Positions 11,881 through 22,168 of a DNA stretch of 64,000 nucleotides are shown piece after piece. The notes beneath the pieces were generated by a model that worked only from the letters and a program-made list of their open reading frames with translations, was not told where the DNA came from and ran no database searches. A program made the translations under genes and the position numbers. Source of the stretch: CAIWHR01 sp963708855 (GTDB lineage Bacteria > Pseudomonadota > Gammaproteobacteria > Burkholderiales > Casimicrobiaceae); the NCBI GenBank assembly GCA_963708855.1, contig CAVPUM010000007.1:186001-250000 (forward strand), in the 5' to 3' direction. The first letter of the stretch is position 1. Every line of letters begins with the position of its first letter.

Positions 11881-12761
11881 ATGGCTGCGGTGGCTGCACC
11901 ACCCGTGCGCGCGGGCGCGCCCGGGTGGACGGCCGCCGCGATGATCGCGCCGGCCTCCATCGTCGTGACGATCGGCATCGTGCTGCCGGTCGTCATCCTG
12001 TTCCGCTACAGCCTCAATCAGTTCACGCCGGCCAAGGTGATGGTCGACGCCGTCACGGTCGAGAACTACGTCAAGTTCTTCACCGATCCGTTCTATCGTC
12101 GCGGTTCTGTTCCGGACGATCCGCGTGGCCGCCGCTGTGCACGGCGATCTGCGTGGTGCTGGCCTTTCCGATGGCCTACTGCCTCGCGCGCACGCGTTCG
12201 CGCTTCAAGAATCTGCTGCTGATGGCCGTGATCCTGCCGCTGTTCGTCGGCAACGCCGTGCGCGCGGCAGGCTGGATGGTCCTGTTCGGCAACCGCGGGT
12301 TCGTCAACTCGATCCTGATGGGACTGGGCATCACGCGCGAGCCGCTGCAGATCATGTACACCGAGTTCGCGGTCGTCGTCGGCGTCATCGCGGTCAACCT
12401 GCCGTTCGTCGTGCTGACGTTGCAGGCCGTGCTCGAAGGCATCGACCGCGCGATCGAGGAGGCCGCGCTCGGCCTGGGCGCCGGGCCCTGGCGCACCTTC
12501 CGTCACGTCATCCTGCCGCTCGCCATGCCGGGTGTCATCGCCGGCACGATTCTCTCGTTCATCCTGGCGATGAATGCCTACGCCACGCCGGTCCTGCTGG
12601 GCGGTCCGACTTTCCAGATGATGGGGCCGACCGTCTACAACCAGTTCGCCGGCCTTTCCAACTGGCCGTTCGGCGCCGCGCTGTCCTTCGTGCTGATGAC
12701 GGCCACCCTGCTGTTGACCGTCACGTCCAACTGGCTCGCCCATCGCCGCTACCGGCGCTGA
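11881..12761 (+). CDS. ABC transporter permease, spermidine/putrescine type (PotB/PotH-like), frameshifts
   Basis: About 293 residues. N-terminal hydrophobic segment (IAPASIVVTIGIVLPVVIL), PotB loop YSLNQFTPAKVM, then after two extra bases near 12106 and 12134 the helices CTAICVVLAFPMAYCLAR and beyond, with the EAA loop EEAALGLGAGPWRTFRHVILP. Last gene of the plus-strand importer cluster. Confidence 0.85.
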
Positions 12762-12795
12762 CGGTGCCTGCGGGGCCGCGACAGAAGGATCGGAG

Positions 12796-14155
12796 ATGGC
12801 ACGACGACTGGTGATCATCGGCGGTGACGCCGCAGGGATGTCGGCGGCGGCGCAGGCGCGACGGATGACCTCCGCGACGAGCTCGAGATCGTGGCCTTCG
12901 AGCGCGGGTCCCGCACCTCCTACGCCGCGTGCGGCCTCCCCTACCTGGTCGGCGGGCTGGTGAGGACTCCGGACCAGCTCGTCGCGCGGACACCCGAAGA
13001 GCACCGGGCCAAGGGCATCGACGTCCGGACCCGTGCACGAGGTCACCGCCATCGACACCACGGCATCCACCGTGACGGTGCGCGACCTCGACGCGGGTCG
13101 GGACTCGGTCGAGCACTACGACGAGCTCCTCATCGCCACCGGCGCCTCGGGCATCCTGCACCCCCTTGGCCCGGCATCGATGCGGAGGGTGTGCTGCAGC
13201 TTCGGACCCTCGACGATGCGGCGGAGGTGGAGCGACGGCTGGGCGCGGGCGCCCGCCGCGCCGTGGTGGTCGGCGCCGGCTACATCGGATTGGAGGTCGC
13301 CGAGGGCCTGCTCGAGCGCGGCCTTCACGTGACGGTGGTCGAACGGCTCGACGCGCCGATGGGCGCCGTGCTCGACGCCGACATCGCCGCCGGTGTCGCG
13401 GACGCGATGCGCTCCGCGGGCGTCGACCTCCGACTGGGCACCGCGGTCACCGGGTTCACCACGGTCGATGGACGTGTCACCGCCGTGGAAACCGCGGCGG
13501 GATTGCATCGAGGCCGACCTGGTGCGTGATCGGGCTCGGTGTCCGCCCGAACGCCGACCTGGCCCGGGCCGCGGGCATCGGCGTGGGCAAGGCCGGCGGC
13601 ATCATCGTCGACGACCACCTGCGCACCGGCACGCCGCATGTCTGGGCGGCCGGTGACTGCGTCGAGTCGCGCCATCGCATCACGGGGCGGCCCGTCGTGG
13701 TGGCCCTCGGCACGCACGCCAACAAGCAGGGCCGCGTCGCCGGCACCAACATCGCCGGCGGGGACGCCGCCTTCGGTGGCGTGCTCGGCACGGCGATCAC
13801 CAAATTCCAGGACCTGGAGATCGGCCGCACCGGGCTCACCGAACGGGAGGCCGCGGCCGCGGGCTTCGCCGCCATCGGCGTGACCACCGAGGCAGGGAGT
13901 CGGGCGCACTATTACCCGGGCGCGCAGCCGATGACGATCAAGATCGTGGCCGAGCGCGGGACCGGTCGTTTGCTCGGCGCACAGATCGTCGGCGGGGACG
14001 GCGCGGGCAAGCGCATCGACGTTCTGGCCACGGCGTTGTGGAACGACATGACCGTGCAGGAGGTGGGCGGCATGGACCTCTCCTACGCGCCGCCGTTCTC
14101 GCCGGTCTGGGACCCGGTGCTGCTGGCCGCGGGCAAGGCCGCGGCTGAAATCTGA
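12796..14155 (+). CDS. FAD-dependent pyridine nucleotide-disulfide oxidoreductase, CoA-disulfide-reductase-like, several frameshifts
   Basis: About 450 residues. Seen: RLVIIGGDAAGMSAAAQARR (FAD site), the active-site cysteine phrase TSYAACGLPYLVGG of the CoA-disulfide reductase/NADH oxidase family, a second Rossmann site VVVGAGYIGLEVAEGL, WAAGDC, and a dimerisation domain. The frame is broken near 12870, 13032, 13155, 13500 and 13528, more densely than in most neighbours. Wording such as DELEIVAFERG and the overall style resemble actinobacterial homologues, so a transferred gene is possible (inference from memory, not a search). Could reduce CoA disulfide, polysulfide or oxygen; a decaying pseudogene cannot be excluded. 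Confidence 0.75.
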
Positions 14156-14207
14156 GCCGGCGCGCGATCCGATCGCAGCCGCGAGCAACACTGCAAAGGA
14201 TTCCCGC

Positions 14208-14672
14208 ATGAAGAAGCTCTTTACGCTGTCGCTGCTGCCGCTTGCGGCTCTGGTTCAGGCCGAGCCGATCGGCGAGGTCGACACGGTCTTCAAGTTCATC
14301 GGACCGGATCACAAGATCGTCGTCGACGCGCACGACGATCCGAAGGTCCGCGGCGTCACCTGTTACGTCTCGCGCGCCAAGACCGGCGGCATCAAGGGCG
14401 CGGTCGGGCTCGCCGAAGACAGGTCCGAGGCGTCGATCGCCTGCCGCCAGGTCGGCCCGATCTCGTTCGCCCAGCCGCTGCCCGCGCAGGAAGAGGTCTT
14501 CAACGAACGCATCTCGCTGGTGTTCAAGAAGCTCCGCATCGTCCGCATGGTCGACAAGCCGCGCAATACGCTGGTGTATCTCACGTACTCCGACCGCGTG
14601 ATCGAAGGCTCGCCGCAGAACAGCGTGACCGCGGTGCCCGTCGACCGGGCGACGCCGATTCCGGTGAAGTAG
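14208..14672 (+). CDS. creA: CreA family periplasmic protein
   Basis: 154 residues with a short signal peptide (KLFTLSLLPLAALVQA). The mature sequence matches CreA closely: IGEVDTVFKFIGPDHKIVV, DDPKVRGVTCYVSRAKTGG, GLAEDRSEASIACRQVGPI. CreA is a conserved proteobacterial periplasmic protein of unknown biochemical function, named for its position next to creBCD in E. coli. No creBCD genes are present here. Frame intact; ATG is preceded by AAAGGA. Confidence 0.92.
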   Translation: MKKLFTLSLLPLAALVQAEPIGEVDTVFKFIGPDHKIVVDAHDDPKVRGVTCYVSRAKTGGIKGAVGLAEDRSEASIACRQVGPISFAQPLPAQEEVFNERISLVFKKLRIVRMVDKPRNTLVYLTYSDRVIEGSPQNSVTAVPVDRATPIPVK

Positions 14673-14798
14673 CCGGCTTCCGAATCGGTTCGCCCCGGCA
14701 TGGATGTTGGCGCCCCGACCACGGCTCGAACCTGGAACCTGCGGATCGACTGACTGTCGGAGTTCAGCCGAGCCGGCATTGTGTTCACCATCAACGTC

Positions 14799-16032
14799 AT
14801 GAACCCGAACCTTCTCCGGACATTCGCTGCGGCCGTTGCCGTCGGCGCGATCGGCATCGGCGCTTACGTCGCCGGTCGAAGCCCGCAATGCGGGAGCCGC
14901 CGACGGGCGCGCAGACCTGTCTCGATCCCGCCGCCTGGACGATGCTGGATTCCGGGCAGCCCCGGCGCGCCGGCGTCTCCGCCGTGCTGACGGAGATGGC
15001 GAAAAAGGATGTCGTGCTGCTCGGCGAACAGCACGACGAGGACGACGATCACCGCTGGCAGCTGCAGGTGCTCTCGGCGCTGCACGCGCAGCGGCCCGAC
15101 ATGGTCATCGGCTTCGAGATGTTCCCGCGCCGCGCGCAACCGGTGCTGGACAACTGGGTCGCCGGCAATCTCACCGTCAGGCAGTTGCTCGAGCAATCGC
15201 AGTGGGACTCGGTCTGGAAATTGCCGCCCGAACTCTATCTGCCGCTGTTCCAGTTCGCGCGCATCAACCGCATTCCGATGGTGGCGCTGAACATCGACCG
15301 GAAGCTCACCCGGACCATCGCGGAGAAAGGCTGGGACGCGGTGCCGGCGGCGGAGCGCGAAGGCGTCGGCCGGGCGGCGCCGGCGCTCGCAGGCGTATCG
15401 CGACTTACCTGTTCGAGATCTACGGCGACCACCCGACTCCCCACGGCAAGGACGGCGCGAAGGCGCAACAGACCGACAGCGCCTTCGGCCGCTTCGTCGA
15501 GTCGCAGACCGCGTGGGACCGGGCCATGGCGGAGGCGCTGGCACGCCACGTGACTCCGGGATCGGCGGGCGACGAAGCCGCTGGTGGTGGGCATCATGGG
15601 CAGCGGCCACATCCGCTTCGGCCACGGTGTGCCGCACCAGTTGCGCGATCTTGGCGTGAAGAACGTCGGGACACTGCTGCCCGTGCCCTTCGACTTCGAC
15701 TGCAAGGAGCTTCGACCCGGGCCTGGCCGATGCGGTGTTCGCGTTGCCGCAACCGGCCAAGGCAAAGCCCGAGCCGCCGCGATTGGGCGTGCGGCTGGAA
15801 GAGAAGGACGGCGCCGTGCGCATCGCCGACTGTCACGACCGGCAGCCTGGCTGAAACGACCGGACTGAAAGCGGGCGACCAGATTGTCGAGATCGCCGGC
15901 CTGCCGGTCAGCAGCACGCTGCGCGCGATCACCGCGGTCCGGCTGCAGCCCGCGGGCACCTGGCTGCCGTTGCGGGTGAAACGCGGCGACGACACGCTGG
16001 ACCTGATCGTCAAGTTTCCGCCGAAGCCATGA
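14799..16032 (+). CDS. ChaN-family haem-binding-like protein with C-terminal PDZ domain, several frameshifts
   Basis: About 410 residues. Seen in order: an N-terminal signal/anchor (LLRTFAAAVAVGAIGIGAYVAG), a ChaN/DUF399 domain (DVVLLGEQHDEDDDHRWQLQVL, VIGFEMFPRR, LLEQSQW, QTAWDRAMAEALA, VGIMGSGHIRFGHGVPHQL) and a PDZ domain (TGSLAETTGLKAGDQIVEIAGLPV). Breaks lie near 14880, 15385-15410, 15575, 15710 and 15832. Known: ChaN binds haem on the outer-membrane side in Campylobacter and is related to the erythromycin esterase/TiKi fold. The PDZ suggests coupling to peptides or proteases, fitting the M1 peptidase gene that overlaps its stop codon by 4 bp. Confidence 0.8.
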
Positions 16033-18098
16033 GCGGCCGGGCGTCGGAGCGCGAGCGCTCCCGGTCGCTCGCGGCGATCTTCGCCGTCGCATCGCTCTCG
16101 GGCGCGCTCCGGGCCGCCGCGCCATCGCTCGAGCTCGATGTCGAGCTCGACCCCGGCACGCGGCGCTTCCACGCGGTCGCCGTGATCGCGCCCGCGGCGC
16201 GCGATTTCCGGTTCGAGCTGCACGAATCGCTGCAGGTGACCGCCGCGTCGGTCGACGGCAAGACCGTGCGCGTCGTCGCGGCGGGACGCGAAGGGCCGAT
16301 CGCTTGGCTGGCAGCGTGCCGATGCCGGCGGGCGCGATGCCGCTTGCGTCTGGAGTATGGCGGAACGCTGCCCGCGCTGGACCGCAAGTCTCGACGATCG
16401 CGGCGTGCTGCGGGGTCTCCCGCCGATGGCGTCGAGCGAGGGCAGCTTCCTGCCTGCGGCGAGCGCCTGGTATCCGCAGCCCGCGCCGCTGTTTTCCTAT
16501 CGGGTGACGGTGTCGGTGCCGGGGGACCAGCGCGCGCTGGTGCCGGGCCGCCTCGAGTCCGAGTCGTTGCCGTCCGACGGGTCGGGTCGCTACCGGGCCA
16601 GCTTCGAGTTCGCGCACCCCGCCACCGGCATCGACCTGATGGCCGGGCCGTGGGTCGTCCGCGAGAAGATCATGCCGCGCGCGAACGGACGGGCCGGTGC
16701 GGCTGCGCACCTATTTTCCTCGCGACCTGGATGCCGTCGCCGGACTCGCCGATGGCTATCTCGACGACACGCGCCGCTACCTCGAGCTCTACGGCGAGGA
16801 GATCGGCGCCTACCCGTTCACCGAGTTCTCGGTGGTGGCAAGCCCGCTGCCGACGGGCTTCGGCATGCCCACGCTCACCTACATCGGCGCCGAAGTGCTG
16901 AAGCTGCCGTTCATCCGCGCCACGTCGCTCGGTCACGAGGTGCTGCACAACTGGTGGGGCAACGGCGTCTACGTCGACTAGGCCAAGGGCAACTGGTCCG
17001 AAGGACTGACCACGTTCATGGCGGACTACGCTTACAAGGAGCGCGAGTCGGATGCCGCCGCGCGCGCGATGCGGCTCGCGTGGTTGCGCGACTTCGCCGC
17101 CGTCCCGGCCGGCAACACCCAGTCCCTGGCCGCGTTTCGCTCCCGGACGCACGGCGCCGCGGCGGCCGTCGGTTACGGCAAGTCGGCGATGGTGTTCGTG
17201 ATGCTGCGCGATGCCATCGGCGAGGATGCGTTCCGGCGCGGCGTTCGCGCGTTCTGGGAGCAGCACCGCTTCCGGACCGCGTCCTGGAGCGATCTGCAGG
17301 CCGCGTTCGAGAAGGCCGCGGGACGATCGCTCGCGGCATTCTTCGAGCAATGGCTCGACCGCGCCGGAGGCCCGGCGGTGACGATCGCCAATGCGAGCGC
17401 GAAGACCGAGGCCGGCAAGGTCCGGCTGACGCTGACCGTGGAACAGCAGGCGCCGGCCTACGCGCTGCGCCTGCCGCTGGAAATCGTGATCGCCGGCCGC
17501 GCCGAGATGCGCTCGATCGACGTCGAACGGCAGCGCGACGTGGTGACGATGCTCGTCGATGCGATGCCCGAAGGCGTGCGCCTGGACCCGGAACTGCGCG
17601 TCTGGCGCGTGCTGGACCGGGCGCAGTTGCCGCCCATCCTGCGCCAGTGGGTCGTCGCGCGGGCGCCCCGATTGGTGCAGGCATCGGGTGCCGAGGACGT
17701 GCGCGAGGCCGCGACGGCGTTGGCGAAGCGCTTCTTCGAAACCCCGCCGCAGCCGATGGCGCAGGACGCGTTGCACAAGGGCACCGAGCCGGTACTGCTG
17801 CTCGGCCTGCATGCGGACGTGGACAGGGCGCTGGCGCACGCCGGCCTGCCCCCTCGCCCGCCGAGCCTGGCCGGACGCGGCAGCGCACAGGTGTGGACGC
17901 ATCGCGCGCGACGCCGGCCCGCCGGTGGCCGTGGTCTCGGCCAAGGATGCCGATGCCTTGCGGGCATTGCTCACCCCGCTGCCGCACTACGGCGCACAGA
18001 GCTGGCTCGTGTTCGACGGCAGGCGCGCGCTCGACCGCGGCGTGTGGCCGGCGCCCGGGCGGCTCATCGCCGTGCAGAGCGAGCGCTCGAAGCTTTGA
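16029..18098 (+). CDS. M1 family zinc aminopeptidase, frameshifts and an internal stop
   Basis: About 690 residues with a weak N-terminal signal. Seen: HEVLHNWWGN zinc motif (about residue 302) and the third ligand glutamate in GNWSEGL 18 residues on, preceded by GFGMPTLTYIG, which replaces GAMEN in this bacterial subgroup. The N-terminal beta-rich domain shows ASAWYPQ and DLMAGPWVVRE. Indels occur near 16310, 16390, 16700 and 17905; in addition a TAG at 16979-16981 interrupts VYVD-AKGNW where tyrosine (TAC) is expected. ATG overlaps the stop of the ChaN gene. The C-terminus overlaps the convergent oxyR stop by 35 bp. Confidence 0.8.
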
Positions 18099-18988
18099 CC
18101 CTCTGCAGCGCGCCGGCCAGGGCCTTCAAGTCGGCCACGCGTGACGCCGATCGCCGTGCCACGATGGCTATCGTGCGCCTGGGGCTGGGCTTGGCCAAGG
18201 GTCGCGCCACCAGGTTCGGACTTGCCGTCAGTCCGCTTCGCACCGCCATCTCCGGAACCAGCCCGATGCCGAGCCCGGATCTCGACCATCTGCACCAAGG
18301 TCAGGAGACTGGTGGCCTCGACGCCCTCGGATGACCGATGGATCGGTGCACCGCACGCTTGCAGCGCGTGGTCCCGCAGGCAATGACCTTCCTCGAGGAG
18401 CAGCAGGCGCTCGGACATCGACGGCGTGAGAACGACCACGCTTGCCTTCACTTCCGGATCGCTCTTCCGCCCGACGATCCACAGGTCGTCGTCGAAGAGC
18501 GGCTGCACCCGCAGCTTTCCCGTGTCGTAGGGCAGCGCGATCAGGGCGAAATCGAGCTGGCCGCCTTCCAGCCGCAACAACAGATTGGCTGTCAGGTCCT
18601 CGCGCAGGGCCAGACGCAACTCGGGGTAGCGCGCCCGCAGCAGCGGCAGCGAATGCGGCAGCAGAAAGGGCGCAATGGTCGGGATGACACCGAGCCGGAG
18701 CAGCCCCGTCATCGGCTCGCCGGCGCCGGCGGCGATGGCCACCAGATCCTGTGTCGCCGCCAGTATCAGCCGCGCCCGATTGACCACCTCCAGCCCGATC
18801 GGCGTCATCAACACCGTCTGCCTGTCCCGCTCCACCAGTTGCGCGCCAAGTACGTCCTCCAGTTCCTTCAGGCCCGCGCTCAACGTCGATTGGGTGACGA
18901 AGCAGGTTTCCGCCGCCCGTGTGAAATTGAGCTGCTCGGAGAGGGCGACCAGATAGTGCAGCTGCTTCAGCGAAGTCAAGGCTGTCAT
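18064..18988 (-). CDS. oxyR: Hydrogen peroxide-sensing LysR-type activator OxyR, one frameshift
   Basis: About 308 residues. N-terminal winged helix-turn-helix (NFTRAAETCFVTQSTLSAGLKELE) and a LysR effector domain. The redox pair is present: C203 and C212 in GHCLRDHALQAC, the same spacing as C199/C208 of E. coli OxyR that form the activating disulfide. A single indel near 18280 displaces the last 70 residues; corrected, it reads GIGLVPEMAVRSG and ends at 18064. Start 18988 (MTALTSLKQL) is preferred. It is divergent from the catalase remnant, katG and dps, its expected targets. Confidence 0.92.
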
Positions 18989-19003
18989 GGCTACAAGCAA
19001 GCC

Positions 19004-19026
19004 TATTATCGATTTTTTCGATTATA
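19004..19026. promoter_or_regulatory. AT-rich inverted repeat in the oxyR-katG intergenic region, probable OxyR operator
   Basis: TATTATCGA-N5-TCGATTATA, 7 of 9 arm positions paired, in the only AT-rich patch of this region, 16 bp upstream of the oxyR start and ahead of the divergent catalase-remnant/katG genes. Position and symmetry fit a LysR-type autoregulatory site; binding is inference. Confidence 0.55.
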
Positions 19027-19047
19027 ACTCGCAATATTATTCATTGG

Positions 19048-19209
19048 ATGTCCTCTGGAGATCAGACCAAGATGTGTCCGGTGCTGATGTCCGATTACCG
19101 CTTGATGGAAAGGATGGCGCACTTCAACCGCGAGCGCGTTCCCGAGCGCGTGGCGCATGCCAAGGGCGCGGGTGGCCACGGCACATTCCCGGTGACCCGC
19201 GTGTCATAA
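19048..19209 (+). pseudogene. Truncated monofunctional catalase (N-terminal 53 residues only)
   Basis: Translating from ATG 19048 gives MSSGDQTKMCPVLMSDYRLM followed by ERMAHFNRERVPERVAHAKG and AGGHGTFPVT, then a TAA at 19207. The phrase HFNRERVPERVAHAKGAG is the hallmark N-terminal arm of haem catalases (KatA/KatE). The essential haem pocket and the rest of the roughly 480-residue enzyme are absent. The fragment sits where an OxyR-regulated catalase would start, directly upstream of katG, suggesting deletion of the catalase body while its promoter now feeds katG. Confidence 0.8.
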
Positions 19210-19272
19210 GATCGGCACGTGGACTCCAAATCGGACCGAGTCGCTGGATTCAAACTGTCAAAGGTGGAACAC

Positions 19273-21457
19273 ATGTCAATCGAAACGAAATGTCCGTTTG
19301 TCCACAAAGCTGGAAGCGGCACATCGAACCACGACTGGTGGCCGAATCAGTTGCACCTCGAAATCCTGCACCAGCATACCCACGAGTCGAGCCCAATGGA
19401 GCCGGACTTCAACTACGCTGAAGCGTTCAAGACGCTCGACCTCGCCGCTGTCAAAAAGGATCTCACGGCGCTGATGACCGATTCGCAGGACTGGTGGCCG
19501 GCGGACTACGGCCACTACGGCCCGTTTTTCATTCGCATGGCATGGCATAGCGCGGGCACCTACCGTACCGGCGACGGCCGCGGCGGCGCGGGGCACGGTA
19601 ACCAGCGTTTCGCACCCCTCAGCAGCTGGCCCGACAACGTCAACCTCGACAAGGCGCGCCGGCTGCTGTGGGCGATCAAGCAGAAGTACGGCCGGAAAAT
19701 CTCGTGGGCCGATCTGATCATTCTCGCAGGAAACGTCGCCATGGAATCGATGGGCTTCAAGACCTTTGGCTTCGCCGGCGGGCGCGAGGACATCTGGGCG
19801 CCTGAGATCGACGTCTACTGGGGCAACGAGGAAAAGTGGCTGGACGACAAGGCACGCTATTCCGGCGAGCACGACCTCGAAAACCCGCTCGCCGCGGTGC
19901 AGATGGGGCTGATCTACGTCAACCCGGAAGGCCCCGGCGGCAACCCGGACCAGCTCGGTTCCGCGCGCGACGTGCGAGAGACCTTCGCGCGCATGGCGAT
20001 GAATGACGAAGAGACGGTGGCGCTCACCTGCGGCGGCCATACCTTCGGCAAATGCCATGGAGCCGGCCCTGCCTCGCACGTGGGGCCCGAGCCGGAAGCC
20101 GCGCCCATCGAACAACAGGGGCTGGGCTGGAAGAGCAGCTTCGGCAGCGGCAAGGGCGGCGACCAGATCGGCAGTGGCCTGGAAGGCTCCTGGACGCCGA
20201 CCCCCACGAAGTGGGACATGAGCTATCTGGACGCGCTGTTCGGCAACGATTGGGTATTGACCAGGAGCCCGGCGGGCGCCTGGCAGTGGACGCCCAAGGA
20301 AACGACCGACAGCAACACGGCTCCGGCCGCGCACGACGCTTCGAAAAAGGTGCCGATCATCATGACCACGGCCGACATGGCGATGCGCATGGATCCGGCC
20401 TACGAAAAGATCGCGCGGCGCTTCCACCAGAACCCGGCAGAATTTGCCGACGCCTTCGCCCGCGCCTGGTTCAAGCTGACCCACCGCGACATGGGCCCGC
20501 ACGCCCGCTATCTCGGCCCGGAAGTACCTGCCGAAGCGCTCATCTGGCAAGACCCCATCCCCGCGGTCAATCACGCGTTGATTGATGCGCAGGACATTGC
20601 TACGCTCAAGGGCAGGATCCTGGCGTCGGGCGTGTCTGTCTCGCAACTGGTGTCGACCGCCTGGGCGTCGGCATCCACCTTCCGAGGCTCCGACAAGCGC
20701 GGCGGTGCCAACGGCGCGCGCATTCGTCTGGCGCCGCAGAAGGATTGGGCAGTCAACCAGCCCGAGCAGCAGGCGACAGTGCTGAAAACCCTGGAACGTA
20801 TCCAGAGCGAATTCAACAGCGCCCAGTCCGGCGGCAAGCAGGTCTCGCTTGCCGACCTGATCGTGCTGGCCGGGTGTGCAGGTGTTGAGCAGGCGGCGAA
20901 GAATGCCGGTCACGCCGTGACGGTTCCTTTCACGCCGGGACGCATGGACGCCTCGCAGGAGCAAACCGATGTGGACTCCTTCGCCGTGCTCGAACCGATC
21001 GCCGATGGCTTCCGCAACTACCTCAAGGGAACCGTACAGCGTATCGGCCGAGGCGTTGCTGGTCGATCGGGCACAACTGCTGACCCTGACCGCGCCCGAA
21101 ATGACGGTGCTCGTTGGCGGCATGCGCGTCCTGAATGCCAACGTCGGACAGACCCAGCACGGCGTCTTCACAAAGCGGCCGGGGGCGCTGACCAACGACT
21201 TCTTCCTGAACCTGCTCGACATGGGCACGGAGTGGAAGGCGGTCTCGGACGCCAAGGACTTGTTTGAAGGGCACGATCGCAAGACCGGCAAGCTCAAGTG
21301 GACCGGCACCCGCGTCGATCTCATCTTCGGTTCGAACTCCCAGCTCCGTGCCCTGGCTGAAGTCTATGCAAGCTCGGACGCGCAGGAGAAGTTTGTCCAT
21401 GATTTTGTAGCGGCCTGGAACAAGGTGATGAACCTCGATCGCTTCGACCTCGCGTGA
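19273..21457 (+). CDS. katG: Catalase-peroxidase KatG, one frameshift
   Basis: About 727 residues, full family length. Breaks down hydrogen peroxide in the cytoplasm using haem. Seen: distal pocket MAWHSAGTYR (W91, H92), the Tyr of the Met-Tyr-Trp crosslink in MGLIYVNPEG, proximal histidine in TCGGHTFGKCHG, and the duplicated C-terminal domain with LTLTAPEMTVLVGGMR. An extra C near 21038 (ACCG for ACG) shifts the frame between NYLKG and YSVSAEALL. Start ATG 19273 is preceded by AAGGTGG; the earlier in-frame ATG at 19219 is not needed. Lies downstream of a catalase remnant and the probable OxyR operator. Confidence 0.95.
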
Positions 21458-21600
21458 TCTCGCAGGATGGGCATCCCCATGGGCGAGGCGGGCTGAGGCC
21501 GCCAGACCCCTGCAACGCCCGGGCGGATGGCCAGCTTTGCCCTGATGATGGCGCTGGATACCACCCCGGGCTAATCGTTTGTCACCAAGGAGAATCGACC

Positions 21601-22095
21601 ATGAAGTCCAGGAAAGCCAAGACCCCTGCGATCGACATCGGCATCGGCGCCGGCGAGCGCCAGAAAATCGCGCGAGGCCTGTCGGCACTGCTCGCCGACA
21701 GCTACACGCTGTACCTGATGACGCACAACTTCCACTGGAACGTCACTGGGCCGGACTTCAACAGCCTGCACCAGATGTTCATGGCCCAGTACACCGAACA
21801 GTGGACCGCGCTCGACGTGATCGCCGAACGCATCCGCGCACTCGGCCATCCGGCGCCGGGAACCTACAAGGAGTTCGTCAAGCTGGCCTCGATCAAGGAG
21901 GTGGAAGGCGTGCCCAAGGCGACCGACATGGTTCGTCATCTGGTTTCTGCCCAGGAAGCGACGGCGCGCACGGCGCGCAAGCTGTTTCCGCTGGTCGATG
22001 CCGCAAACGATCAGCCGACGGCCGATGTACTGACGCAGCGCCTGGATGTCCACGAGAAGACTGCCTGGATGTTGCGCAGCCTGCTCGAGAACTGA
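21601..22095 (+). CDS. dps: Dps/ferritin-like DNA-protection protein
   Basis: 164 residues. Seen: the Dps signature THNFHWNVTGPDFNSLHQMF with H42 and H45, then D72 and E76 (ALDVIAERI) that build the inter-subunit ferroxidase centre. The family forms dodecamers that oxidise and store iron with hydrogen peroxide. A strong AAGGAG lies 8 bp before ATG 21601. Placed 143 bp after katG, consistent with OxyR-linked peroxide defence. Frame intact. Confidence 0.95.
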   Translation: MKSRKAKTPAIDIGIGAGERQKIARGLSALLADSYTLYLMTHNFHWNVTGPDFNSLHQMFMAQYTEQWTALDVIAERIRALGHPAPGTYKEFVKLASIKEVEGVPKATDMVRHLVSAQEATARTARKLFPLVDAANDQPTADVLTQRLDVHEKTAWMLRSLLEN

Positions 22096-22168
22096 ACCGT
22101 TTCCCTCCCGGTTCGATCACGCCGGCGCACTGCAACACTGCGACCATGGCCGGCAATGCGGCGCAAAC

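Noticed and set aside
19276..21324. 682-codon antisense frame opposite katG
   Set aside because: Shadow of katG with no coding features of its own.
22096..22120. Possible terminator GAACCG/CGGTTC after dps
   Set aside because: Short stem and no T-run; not called.
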